Translations under genes and position numbers: made by a program
Part shown: positions 33,436 through 41,335 of the stretch, in pieces
Layout of the letters: every line of letters begins with the position of its first letter
Numbering within the stretch: the first letter of the stretch is position 1
From: Nevskia sp964451925
GTDB lineage: Bacteria > Pseudomonadota > Gammaproteobacteria > Nevskiales > Nevskiaceae
Direction of reading: 5' to 3'
NCBI GenBank assembly: GCA_964451925.1
Contig: CAYVKA010000019.1
Location: 1-64,000 of the forward strand
DNA: 64,000 nucleotides
The notes under the pieces: model-generated
What the model saw: only the letters and a program-made list of their open reading frames with translations
Databases searched by the model: none
Told to the model about the DNA's origin: nothing

Positions 33436-34431
33436 TTACCATGACAACAGCGTCTTGGCCGGCGCTCCCGGCTGTTCGCGTGCCAGGCGCGGCACCAAAT
33501 AGCCCGGCAGCCGCGCTGCCAGCTCCTCCATCAATTTCACCGCTTCGGATTGGCTCACCTCGAAATGCCCCGCTCCCTGGACGCGATCGAGTAAGTGCAG
33601 ATAGTAGGGCAAAACGCCGCAGGCAAACAGCCGCTCCGACAGAGTGGCCAGAGTTTCCGACGAATCGTTGATCCGGCGCAGCAGCACGGACTGGTTCAGC
33701 AGCGTGGCGCCGGCACTGCGCAGCCGGGCGATAGCGGCCTCCACGGACGCATCGATCTCGTTCGGGTGGTTGACGTGCAGTACCACCACCTTCTGCAGCC
33801 GGGTGCGGCCCAGCCAGGCAAGCAGGGCCTCGTCGACCCGCTCCGGCAGCACCACCGCGGTGCGGGTGTGCAGCCGCAAGCGCCGCACGTGCGGAATCCG
33901 CTCCAGCCCCTCAACCAGGGTGGACAGCTTGTCGTCGCTCAACGACAGGGGGTCGCCGCCGGACAGGATCACTTCCTCGATACTGGCGTCGGCCGCGATC
34001 TGCGCCAGCGTTTCGCGCCAGTTGCCGCGCGAGGCCAGGCTGTCGCTGTAGGGAAAATGGCGGCGGAAGCAGTAGCGGCAATTGACGGCGCAGGCGCCGG
34101 TGGTGATGACCAGGGCGCGGCCGTGATATTTGTGGATCAGGCCGCCGGACTTGAGGCTGGCCAGGTCTCCAACCGCATCAAGCGAAAAATCAATGGACTT
34201 GGCTCTTTCTTCAACGGCAGGCCAAACTTGCAGGAACAACGGATCGGCGGGATCTCCACGACGCATGCGGCTTATAAAGCTGTAGGGTACGCGCAGCGGA
34301 AAGTGGCGCAGGCGCTCGTAATCCAGCGCTGGCAGCTCCGAGTCTAGCTGGAGAAAGTAAAGCAATTGGGGGGTGCGCGTAACGTGTTCCGCACGCTGCC
34401 ATGGCGGCGCTGAAAGGGAATATCCGTCCAT
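33436..34431 (-). CDS. epmB: EF-P beta-lysylation protein EpmB (radical SAM aminomutase)
   Basis: EpmB (YjeK) converts (S)-alpha-lysine to (R)-beta-lysine, which EpmA attaches to elongation factor P to relieve ribosome stalling at polyproline. The 331-residue protein has the radical SAM motif CAVNCRYCFRRHFPYS (CxxxCxxC) and the aminomutase features IEEVILSGGDPLSLSDDKL, RLRLHTRTAVVLPERV and HVNHPNEID. It is shorter than clostridial lysine 2,3-aminomutase, as expected for EpmB. efp, often divergent from epmB, is absent: the upstream gene is galE. Its stop lies 11 bases before the fimX start, so both are likely cotranscribed. Confidence 0.93.
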   Translation of the reverse strand: MDGYSLSAPPWQRAEHVTRTPQLLYFLQLDSELPALDYERLRHFPLRVPYSFISRMRRGDPADPLFLQVWPAVEERAKSIDFSLDAVGDLASLKSGGLIHKYHGRALVITTGACAVNCRYCFRRHFPYSDSLASRGNWRETLAQIAADASIEEVILSGGDPLSLSDDKLSTLVEGLERIPHVRRLRLHTRTAVVLPERVDEALLAWLGRTRLQKVVVLHVNHPNEIDASVEAAIARLRSAGATLLNQSVLLRRINDSSETLATLSERLFACGVLPYYLHLLDRVQGAGHFEVSQSEAVKLMEELAARLPGYLVPRLAREQPGAPAKTLLSW

Positions 34432-34628
34432 TATTTCTAAAGTTACTCTAAATACGGAATTGTAAGCTCAATGTAAACTTCTGCCGCGATCTATCTGCAT
34501 AGGTATATTTTTGTTCGGAAATCCATCGGGTGCATGCCTAAACTGTAAATTGTGCTGCTTGATAGCTGATTGCGGCCTAACGTGGCCAGAATTCCGATAG
34601 GCGGACAATTTTCAAAGGCAGGGGAATT

Positions 34629-35603
34629 ATGCGTGTTCTTGTTATAGGCGGCGGTGGTTACATCGGCGCCCATATGTCACGGTTGTTGGCCCAAACAGGA
34701 CATGAAGTAGTCGTTTTGGACAATCTTTCCACCGGACACCGGGCGGCGGTGAAATGGGGGATACTAGAACACGCTTCAATGTCGGACGCTGACCGCTTGC
34801 GGACATTGTTAGACACCTGCCGCTTTGATGCAGTGATGCATTTTGCCGCTGCGTCACTAGTCGGTGAATCAGTTGCCGATCCCCTGAAGTACTATCGGAA
34901 TAACGTGGCCGATGTCGTCACCTTGCTGGAAACGATGCGGTGGGCGGGAGTATTCCGGTTGATTTTTTCCTCCACGGCTGCCGTGTTTGGCGTACCACAA
35001 CAAGATCTGATCGACGAGCACCATCCGCTGCGGCCGATCAATCCTTACGGAGTCAGCAAACTGGCGGTGGAGCGTATGCTGGCGGATTGTAGTGCAGCCT
35101 ATGGTATGCGCGCGGCTGCGCTTCGTTACTTCAACGCTGCTGGCGCCGAGGCTGAATTTGGAATCGGTGAGTCCCATAGTCCGGAGACTCACCTCATTCC
35201 ACGTCTACTCCGCAAGGCCGCCGGGGAGGATATCGACGTCCAAATTTTCGGTAACGACTACCCCACCGCGGATGGAACCTGCGTTCGAGACTATATTCAC
35301 GTGTCTGACCTTTGCCAGGCTCATTTGCTGGCTCTGGAGTTTCTTGGCTCAAATGAGGGCTTCCATGCATTCAATCTCGGCAATGGCAAAGGCTACTCTG
35401 TGAAACAGGTCGTTTCAGCCGCCGAATCGGTGATTGGACGCTCTCTGGGAATCAAGGCGACAACCCGCCGTCCTGGAGATCCCGCCAGGCTGGTTGCCAG
35501 TTCAGATAAAGCTTGCTCTCAACTGGGCTGGCGGCCGCAGCAAGCCAGCTTGGAGCAGATTGTGGAAAGCGCTTGGCGTTGGCATCAAAGACCTGCGTAC
35601 TGA
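34629..35603 (+). CDS. galE: UDP-glucose 4-epimerase
   Basis: GalE interconverts UDP-glucose and UDP-galactose. The 324-residue SDR protein has the NAD motif GGGGYIGAHMSRLL (GxxGYIG), the catalytic Ser-Thr pair in IFSSTAAVFG and the Tyr-Lys pair in NPYGVSKLAVERML. It also shows the GalE signature ALRYFNAAGA and the C-terminal VRDYIHVSDLCQAH. A ribosome-binding AGGGG precedes the ATG. The gene and its 197-base upstream spacer are clearly AT-richer and use less biased codons than epmB and nth around it, so it may have been acquired. The product could feed the polysaccharide locus 8 kb further on. It is convergent with nth. Confidence 0.95.
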   Translation: MRVLVIGGGGYIGAHMSRLLAQTGHEVVVLDNLSTGHRAAVKWGILEHASMSDADRLRTLLDTCRFDAVMHFAAASLVGESVADPLKYYRNNVADVVTLLETMRWAGVFRLIFSSTAAVFGVPQQDLIDEHHPLRPINPYGVSKLAVERMLADCSAAYGMRAAALRYFNAAGAEAEFGIGESHSPETHLIPRLLRKAAGEDIDVQIFGNDYPTADGTCVRDYIHVSDLCQAHLLALEFLGSNEGFHAFNLGNGKGYSVKQVVSAAESVIGRSLGIKATTRRPGDPARLVASSDKACSQLGWRPQQASLEQIVESAWRWHQRPAY

Positions 35604-35663
35604 AACGCTGCGACAGCGGCTATTGGCCCGGCGTGCTTGATTGAGAAAGCTGCTTCTCCCGCG

Positions 35664-36356
35664 TTATTGTGCTTTCGATTTGCGGACGCCGCGTTTAGCG
35701 TTGGCCTTTCCCTCGGATCGACAATCAGCAGTTTTCTGTTTATAGCGGCACAGATCGGCGATGACGCATCGCGAGCATTCCGGTTGCCGCGCCTTGCAAA
35801 CGTAGCGGCCGTGCAGGATCAGCCAGTGGTGGGCGTGCAGCCGGTAGGGTTCGGGCGTGAGCTTTTCCAGCTTTTCCGAGATGCGGTTCGGGCTGGTGCC
35901 GGGAGCCAGGCCGGTGCGGTTGGCGATGCGGAAAATGTGGGTATCGACGGCGATGGTGGGCTCGCCGAAAGCTACGTTCAGCACCACGTTGGCGGTCTTG
36001 CGGCCCACGCCGGGCAGGGCTTCCAGCGCGGCGCGGTCATGCGGCACCTGGCCGCCGTGGCGTTCCAGCAGCTGCTGGCACAGGGCAATGACGTTCTTCG
36101 CCTTGGTCTGGTACAGGCCGATGGTCTTGATATAGCCGCGCAGCTTTTCCTCGCCCAGGGCGAGCAGTTGCTGCGGGGTGTTCGCCACCGGGTAGAGCAG
36201 CGCCGTGGCCTTGTTGACGCTGACGTCGGTGGCCTGGGCGGACAGCACCACCGCCACCAGAAGCTCGAAGGGACTGCTGTATTTCAGTTCGCTGCGTGGC
36301 TCCGGATTGCCGGCCGCCAGGCGACGATACAACTCGGCGATATCCGCAGCTTTCAT
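35664..36356 (-). CDS. nth: Endonuclease III
   Basis: Nth is a base-excision repair glycosylase/AP lyase for oxidised pyrimidines. The 230-residue protein has the helix-hairpin-helix LPGVGRKTANVVLN with the catalytic Lys, the catalytic Asp in VDTHIFRIANRTG, and the C-terminal iron-sulfur motif CKARQPECSRCVIADLC (C-x6-C-x2-C-x5-C). A basic tail of about 20 residues (TADCRSEGKANAKRGVRKSK) extends beyond the usual end at about 211. The ATG at 36356 overlaps the rnfB stop (ATGA), so the pair is coupled. The long frame upstream of this ATG is a shadow of rnfB. Confidence 0.95.
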   Translation of the reverse strand: MKAADIAELYRRLAAGNPEPRSELKYSSPFELLVAVVLSAQATDVSVNKATALLYPVANTPQQLLALGEEKLRGYIKTIGLYQTKAKNVIALCQQLLERHGGQVPHDRAALEALPGVGRKTANVVLNVAFGEPTIAVDTHIFRIANRTGLAPGTSPNRISEKLEKLTPEPYRLHAHHWLILHGRYVCKARQPECSRCVIADLCRYKQKTADCRSEGKANAKRGVRKSKAQ

Positions 36357-36979
36357 GTCCGATCCGGATTCTGCCGCCGTGCGCGCGAGCGGGCAATGGC
36401 GGCGGCAATGTCGATGGCGCCGGCCTTGTCGCGCAGGCTGGGCGCCGCGCGGCGGCGTGCGGCGGCGCGGGCCTGCTGCTCCTGCTCCAGGCGCGTCCTG
36501 CGCGCGTGGTGACGCTGCCGCCAGGCGGGCGCCATGGCCTTGGCGGATGGCAGAGCCGGCGGACGCGGTTGCATCTCGATGCAGTCGACCGGGCAGGGCG
36601 CAATGCACAACTCGCAGCCACTGCATTGGGTGGGGATCACGGTGTGCATCTGCTTCGCCGCGCCGACGATGGCATCCACCGGGCAGGCCAGCACGCATTT
36701 GAAACAGCCGATGCAGAGCGTCTCGTCGATCACCGCGACGGTGGCGAACGCCGCCTCGCTGCCGTATGCCGGGTTCAGGGGTTTGGGCGCAACATCCAGC
36801 AGCTGCGCCAACGCGGCGATGGTCGCGGCGCCGCCCGGAGGGCACTGATTGAGGTCCGCCGCGCCCGCAGCCAGCGCCTCGGCGTAGGGCTTGCAGCCGT
36901 CGTAACCGCAGCGGGTGCACTGGGTTTGCGGCAGCAGGGCGTCGATGCGGTCGGCGATGGCGTTTGCGGGTGCGCTCAC
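36353..36979 (-). CDS. rnfB: RnfB-like iron-sulfur protein (soluble form)
   Basis: The 208-residue protein has the RnfB cluster set: an N-terminal four-cysteine Fe-S domain (CTRCGYDGCKPYAEAL ... NQCPPGG) and two 4Fe-4S ferredoxin motifs (CIGCFKCVLACP and CSGCELCIAPCP). A basic Ala/Arg-rich C-terminal tail follows. It lacks the N-terminal membrane helix of true RnfB, and no other rnf genes are adjacent. Such solitary RnfB-like proteins next to nth are common in related bacteria. It may shuttle electrons to iron-sulfur enzymes, possibly including Nth; that is inference. The gene overlaps nth downstream and the 120-residue gene upstream by four bases each. Confidence 0.87.
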   Translation of the reverse strand: MSAPANAIADRIDALLPQTQCTRCGYDGCKPYAEALAAGAADLNQCPPGGAATIAALAQLLDVAPKPLNPAYGSEAAFATVAVIDETLCIGCFKCVLACPVDAIVGAAKQMHTVIPTQCSGCELCIAPCPVDCIEMQPRPPALPSAKAMAPAWRQRHHARRTRLEQEQQARAAARRRAAPSLRDKAGAIDIAAAIARSRARRQNPDRT

Positions 36980-37338
36980 GACCGGTATTCGCCGATCACT
37001 TCAATCAGGCCGACGATATTGTCGTTGAGGGCGTTGAGTTCTTCCGCCGGTATCCACCATTCCGTGTGTTCCCAGCTTCCCACCTGTTGCAGCGGGAATC
37101 GATCCATAAAGCTTTTGCGCACCCGGAAGCGGGTGACATAACCGACGCCGCTGTCCTTGATGTTCCAGCGCCGGGCGATCTGGATCGCGTACTCTTCATT
37201 GGTGACGGGATAGAAAATCGGCTGCTCCGGCAAACGTGGCGGCCAACGCTTGAAGCCGCTGGCGCGCAGCAGAGCCAGTTCCTGCGGGCCTGTCGGTCGG
37301 AACAGAACCACGCTTTGTGCATCGCCGGCGGATTCCAC
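36976..37338 (-). CDS. Conserved-looking hypothetical protein (ADP-ribosylation/crystallin J1-like)
   Basis: The 120-residue product contains VVLFRPTGPQELALLRASGFKRW near the start, then RLPEQPIFYPVTNEEYAIQIARRWN and WWIPAEELNALNDNIVGLIEV. It resembles small proteins that databases label ADP-ribosylation/crystallin J1, a label with no clear biochemical meaning for this short form. No signal peptide or membrane segment is visible. Its stop overlaps the rnfB start, and the metG stop is 10 bases upstream, so it lies inside a metG-orf-rnfB-nth transcription unit. Function is unknown. Confidence 0.75.
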   Translation of the reverse strand: MESAGDAQSVVLFRPTGPQELALLRASGFKRWPPRLPEQPIFYPVTNEEYAIQIARRWNIKDSGVGYVTRFRVRKSFMDRFPLQQVGSWEHTEWWIPAEELNALNDNIVGLIEVIGEYRS

Positions 37339-37348
37339 GCGGATGTTC

Positions 37349-39421
37349 CTATTTCACCTTCATCCCCGGCTCGGCGCCGGTGTCCGGCGACAGCAGGAAG
37401 GGTTTGCCATCGCCGTGGCTGGCCGCCAGCACCATGCCTTCGGACAGGCCGAAGCGCATCTTGCGCGGCGCCAGGTTGGCGACGACGACGGTCAGGCGGC
37501 CGACCAAGGCCTCCGGCGTGTACTGTGACTTGATGCCGGCGAATACCTGGCGCTTGCCCAGTTCGCCCAGGTCCAGCGTCAGGCGCAGCAATTTGTCCGC
37601 GCCTTCGACCGGCTCGGCCTGTTCAATGCGCGCGATGCGTAATTCGACCTTGCTGAAATCGTCGATGGAAACAGTGGCGCTGGCGTCGGCCGCCGGAGGC
37701 GCGGCTGCGGTGGCGGCTTTGGCGGCCTTGGCTTTGGCGGGCGGTTCCGCCGCCACGGTCGGGGCGAGGTCTTCCTTGGACGCTTCAACCATGGCTTTGA
37801 TCTGCGCCGGGTCGATCCGGGTAATCAGCGGCTGGTAGGGTTTGATGCGGTGGCCGAGCAGGGGCTGGGCGGCATCCGCCCAGGTCAGGGGGGGCACGTC
37901 GAGGAATGCTTCGGCCTGCGCCGCCAGCGCCGGCAGCAAGGGTTTCAGATACAGCGTCAGCAGGCGGAACGCATTGAGGTAGGTGGTGCATACCCGGTGA
38001 AGCTGTTCACGGGCACTTTCATCCTTGGCCATCAGCCAGGGGGCGGCACGCTGGATCGCTTCGTTGGCCTCATCGGCCAGGGCCATGATAGTGCGTACCG
38101 CTTCGGCGAAGTCGCGCTTGTCGTAGCTTTCGGCAATGCGCGGCGCCGCGTCGGCGATGCGGCCGTAGCCGGCAGTGTCATGCAACTGCGCGGCGAGCCT
38201 GCCGCCGAACAGCTTGTCGATGAAGCCGGCGCAGCGGCTGGCGATATTGACGTACTTGCCCACCAGGTCGCTGTTGACGCGCGCGACGAAGTCCTCCAGG
38301 TTGAGGTCGATGTCGACCACGCCGGGACCGAGCTTGGCGGCGAAGTAGTAGCGCAGGTATTCCGGATTGAGGCCGACGTCGAGATAGGTGCGCGCCTTGA
38401 TGAAGGTGCCGCGCGACTTGCTCATCTTGGCGCCGTCGACGGTGAGGTACCCGTTGACCGACAGCCCGTTGGGCTGGCGCATATCGGCGCCACGCAGCAT
38501 CGCCGGCCAGAACAGCCCGTGGAAGTTGACGATGTCCTTGCCGATGAAATGCCACATCTCGACGCTGGAACTGCGGCCGATGACTTCCTCCAGCCGGGAC
38601 TGATCGCCGCCGAGGTAGGCCAGCAGGCTGGCGAAGTAGCCGATCGGCGCATCCAGCCACACATAGAAGAACTTGCCGGGATTGCCGGGGATGCCGAAGC
38701 CGAAATAAGGGGCATCGCGCGAGATGTCCCAGTCCTTCAGTTCGTGGTCCAGCCACTCGCGCAGCTTGGCCTTGACGCTGTCGTGCACCTGCGCGCCGTC
38801 CAGCCACTGGCTGATTTCGGCCTGCATCTTCGACAGGGTGAAAAAGAAGTGTTCGGACGGCCGCCATTCCGGCGCGGCGCCGGAAAGCACCGAGTAGGGG
38901 TTCTTCAGTTCGCGCGCGGAGTAGGTGGCGCTGCAGTTCTCGCAGTTGTCGCCATACTGGTCCGGGGTGCCGCAGTTGGGGCAAACGCCCTTGATGTAGC
39001 GGTCCGGCAGGAACATGCCTTTGACCGGGTCGTAGGCCTGCTCGATCTCGCGGGCGGCGATGTAGCCGGCGCGTTCCAACGCGGCATAGATGCGCTCGGA
39101 CAGCACCCGGTTCTCTTCCGAATGGGTCGAGTGGTAGTGGTCGAAGGCGACGTGGAAGGCGGCGAAGTCCCGCTCGTGGCCGGTCTTGATCTCGGCAATG
39201 AACGCTTCCGGCGAGACGCCGGCCTTTTCGGCGGCCAGCATGATGGGGGTGCCGTGCGCATCGTCGGCGCAGACGTAGGTGACGGCATGGCCCTGCATGC
39301 GCTGGTGGCGTACCCACACGTCGGCCTGGATGTAACCCACCAGATGGCCCAGGTGCAGCGGGCCGTTGGCATAGGGCAAGGCGTTGGTGACAAACAGCTT
39401 TCTGAGGGCCGGCTGGGTCAT
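37349..39421 (-). CDS. metG: Methionyl-tRNA synthetase
   Basis: MetRS charges initiator and elongator tRNA-Met. The 690-residue class I enzyme has the HIGH-type motif in NGPLHLGHLVGY, a zinc-binding insertion (CPNCGTPDQYGDNCENC) and KMSKS in AKMSKSRGTFI. After an Ala/Pro-rich linker (about residues 540-590) there is a C-terminal EMAP-like tRNA-binding domain (IDDFSKVELRIARIEQAE onward). This is the long dimeric form. It heads the minus-strand unit metG-orf120-rnfB-nth and is divergent from apbC. Confidence 0.98.
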   Translation of the reverse strand: MTQPALRKLFVTNALPYANGPLHLGHLVGYIQADVWVRHQRMQGHAVTYVCADDAHGTPIMLAAEKAGVSPEAFIAEIKTGHERDFAAFHVAFDHYHSTHSEENRVLSERIYAALERAGYIAAREIEQAYDPVKGMFLPDRYIKGVCPNCGTPDQYGDNCENCSATYSARELKNPYSVLSGAAPEWRPSEHFFFTLSKMQAEISQWLDGAQVHDSVKAKLREWLDHELKDWDISRDAPYFGFGIPGNPGKFFYVWLDAPIGYFASLLAYLGGDQSRLEEVIGRSSSVEMWHFIGKDIVNFHGLFWPAMLRGADMRQPNGLSVNGYLTVDGAKMSKSRGTFIKARTYLDVGLNPEYLRYYFAAKLGPGVVDIDLNLEDFVARVNSDLVGKYVNIASRCAGFIDKLFGGRLAAQLHDTAGYGRIADAAPRIAESYDKRDFAEAVRTIMALADEANEAIQRAAPWLMAKDESAREQLHRVCTTYLNAFRLLTLYLKPLLPALAAQAEAFLDVPPLTWADAAQPLLGHRIKPYQPLITRIDPAQIKAMVEASKEDLAPTVAAEPPAKAKAAKAATAAAPPAADASATVSIDDFSKVELRIARIEQAEPVEGADKLLRLTLDLGELGKRQVFAGIKSQYTPEALVGRLTVVVANLAPRKMRFGLSEGMVLAASHGDGKPFLLSPDTGAEPGMKVK

Positions 39422-39551
39422 GGGGAGCGCCGCGTGAATGGTCGGCGGATTATCGCACAGCCTCGACAGGCCCCTTCCCGCTGGCGCAGAGCGCAGCAGG
39501 TCGGGGTGTTAGACTGCGCCCTGAAAATCTCCTTTGTCCGACCATCCCCCG

Positions 39552-40637
39552 ATGTCCGAACTTGCCATGCTCGAAGCCGCGCTCGGCGGCTATGTCGACC
39601 CCTTGCTGGGCCGTGATCTGCACACTGCCGGCGTCTCCCGCAGCGCCCGGATCGAGAGTTCGCGCGCGCGCGTGAGGCTGGAGCTGGGCTTTCCGGCGGC
39701 GGGTTACGTGCAGGCCCTCACGGCGCAGCTGAAGCGCCATCTGGCGGCGGGGCTTCCGGCCTTGGCGGTGGACGTCGACATCGGCTGGAAGATCGCGCCG
39801 CACGCGGTACAGAAAGGCCTGCAGCCGCTGGCGGGGGTGAAGAACATTGTCGCCGTGGCTTCCGGCAAGGGCGGCGTGGGCAAGTCCACGGTGGCGGTGA
39901 ATACCGCGCTGGCGCTGCAGGCGGAGGGCGCGCGCGTTGGCATTCTCGATGCCGATCTGTACGGCCCCAGCCAGCCGCTGATGCTGGGTAGCCGCGAGCG
40001 CCCCAGCTCGCCGGACGGCCGTCGCATGCATCCGATCCGCGCGCACGGCCTGCAAGCCATGTCGATCGGCTTCCTGCTCGACTCGGACGCGCAGCCGACC
40101 ATCTGGCGTGGTCCGATGGCGACGCAGGCCTTGTGGCAGCTGCTGACCGAAACGGTATGGGACGATCTGGACTACCTGGTGGTGGACATGCCGCCGGGCA
40201 CCGGCGACATCCAGCTGTCGCTGTCGCAGAAAGTGCCCGTGGCGGGCAGCCTGGTGGTGACCACGCCGCAGGATGTGGCGCTGCTCGACGCGCGCAAGGG
40301 CTTGGAGATGTTCCGCAAGGTCGGCATTCCGGTGCTGGGCATCGTCGAGAACATGAGCACCCACGTGTGCAGCCATTGCGGCCACGAGGAGGCGATCTTC
40401 GGTGCCGGTGGCGGCGAGCGCCTGGCGCGCGAAGCGGGCTCGGAACTGCTCGGCAAGTTGCCGCTGGATATCCGCATCCGCCAGCAGGCGGACAGCGGCA
40501 ATCCGACCGTGGCGGCGGATCCCGATGGCGCGCTGGCGCAGCGATACCGCGACATCGCGCGGCTGGCAGCTGCGCGCTTGGCTTATGGCGAAGCGGCCGA
40601 TGCCGGATTTCCCAGCATCGGCGTGGCTGAGGATTGA
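39552..40637 (+). CDS. apbC: Iron-sulfur cluster carrier ATPase ApbC/Mrp
   Basis: This P-loop protein of the Mrp/NBP35 family binds and transfers 4Fe-4S clusters. The 361-residue protein has an N-terminal DUF59-like domain (LEAALGGYVDPLLGRDLHTAG), a deviant Walker A GKGGVGKSTVAVN, the DADLYGPSQP switch and VVDMPPGTGDIQLSL. The cluster-binding CxxC is in THVCSHCGHEE. ATG at 39552 is preferred over TTG at 39534 because it gives a normal start. It is divergent from metG and followed by dcd, a familiar arrangement in gammaproteobacteria. Confidence 0.95.
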   Translation: MSELAMLEAALGGYVDPLLGRDLHTAGVSRSARIESSRARVRLELGFPAAGYVQALTAQLKRHLAAGLPALAVDVDIGWKIAPHAVQKGLQPLAGVKNIVAVASGKGGVGKSTVAVNTALALQAEGARVGILDADLYGPSQPLMLGSRERPSSPDGRRMHPIRAHGLQAMSIGFLLDSDAQPTIWRGPMATQALWQLLTETVWDDLDYLVVDMPPGTGDIQLSLSQKVPVAGSLVVTTPQDVALLDARKGLEMFRKVGIPVLGIVENMSTHVCSHCGHEEAIFGAGGGERLAREAGSELLGKLPLDIRIRQQADSGNPTVAADPDGALAQRYRDIARLAAARLAYGEAADAGFPSIGVAED

Positions 40638-40727
40638 GCGGCCCGATCCCGTCCGGTGACGGGGCATCGGTTGAGGACTTACTGCGAGAGAGACTATGGG
40701 GCGCTTGAACCCGGGGGGTCCGCGGCA

Positions 40728-41294
40728 ATGAGCATCAAGTCAGACCGCTGGATCCGTCGCATGGCGGAGCAGGGCATGATCGAACCGTTCGAGCCGGGCC
40801 AGGCCCGCAACGATGCAAAGGGCGATCGCATCATCAGCCACGGTGTATCGAGCTACGGCTATGACGTGCGCTGCGCCGACGAGTTCAAGATCTTCACCAA
40901 CATCAACTCCACCATCGTCGATCCCAAGGCCTTCGACCCGAAAAGCTTCGTCGATTTCCGTGGTGACTGCTGCGTGATTCCGCCCAATTCATTCGCCCTG
41001 GCCCGTACCATCGAGTATTTCCGGATTCCGCGCAACGTGCTGGTGATCTGCCTGGGCAAGAGCACCTATGCGCGTTGCGGCATCATCGTCAACGTCACGC
41101 CGCTGGAGCCGGAATGGGAGGGGCATGTGACGCTGGAGTTCTCCAACACGACGCCGCTGCCGGCGAAGATCTACGCCAACGAGGGTGTGGCGCAGATGTT
41201 GTTCCTGGAGTCGGACGAGGTGTGTGAGACCAGTTACCGCGACCGCGGTGGCAAGTACCAGGGCCAGCGCGGCGTGACGCTGCCGAAGGCCTGA
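40728..41294 (+). CDS. dcd: dCTP deaminase
   Basis: Dcd deaminates dCTP to dUTP, the main source of dUMP for thymidylate synthesis. The 188-residue protein matches the trimeric bacterial enzyme: MSIKSDRWIRRMAEQGMIEPF opening, SHGVSSYGYDVRCADEFKIF, the nucleotide-binding GKSTYARCGIIVNVTPLEPEW with the catalytic Glu, and the GKYQGQRGVTLPK C-terminus. The ATG at 40728 is chosen because it yields the standard protein; the frame is open further upstream. It lies 90 bases after apbC and is convergent with rlmKL. Confidence 0.97.
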   Translation: MSIKSDRWIRRMAEQGMIEPFEPGQARNDAKGDRIISHGVSSYGYDVRCADEFKIFTNINSTIVDPKAFDPKSFVDFRGDCCVIPPNSFALARTIEYFRIPRNVLVICLGKSTYARCGIIVNVTPLEPEWEGHVTLEFSNTTPLPAKIYANEGVAQMLFLESDEVCETSYRDRGGKYQGQRGVTLPKA

Positions 41295-41335
41295 AGATTG
41301 CCGGCGGTTGCGGCATTGCCGGCCCGCTGCGATGG

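Noticed and set aside
34491..34673. Minus-strand frame of 60 codons upstream of galE
   Set aside because: It overlaps the galE start and ribosome-binding site, and has no support.
41295..41335. GCCGGC repeats between dcd and rlmKL as a bidirectional terminator
   Set aside because: The stem would be only six bases with a long loop and no T-run.
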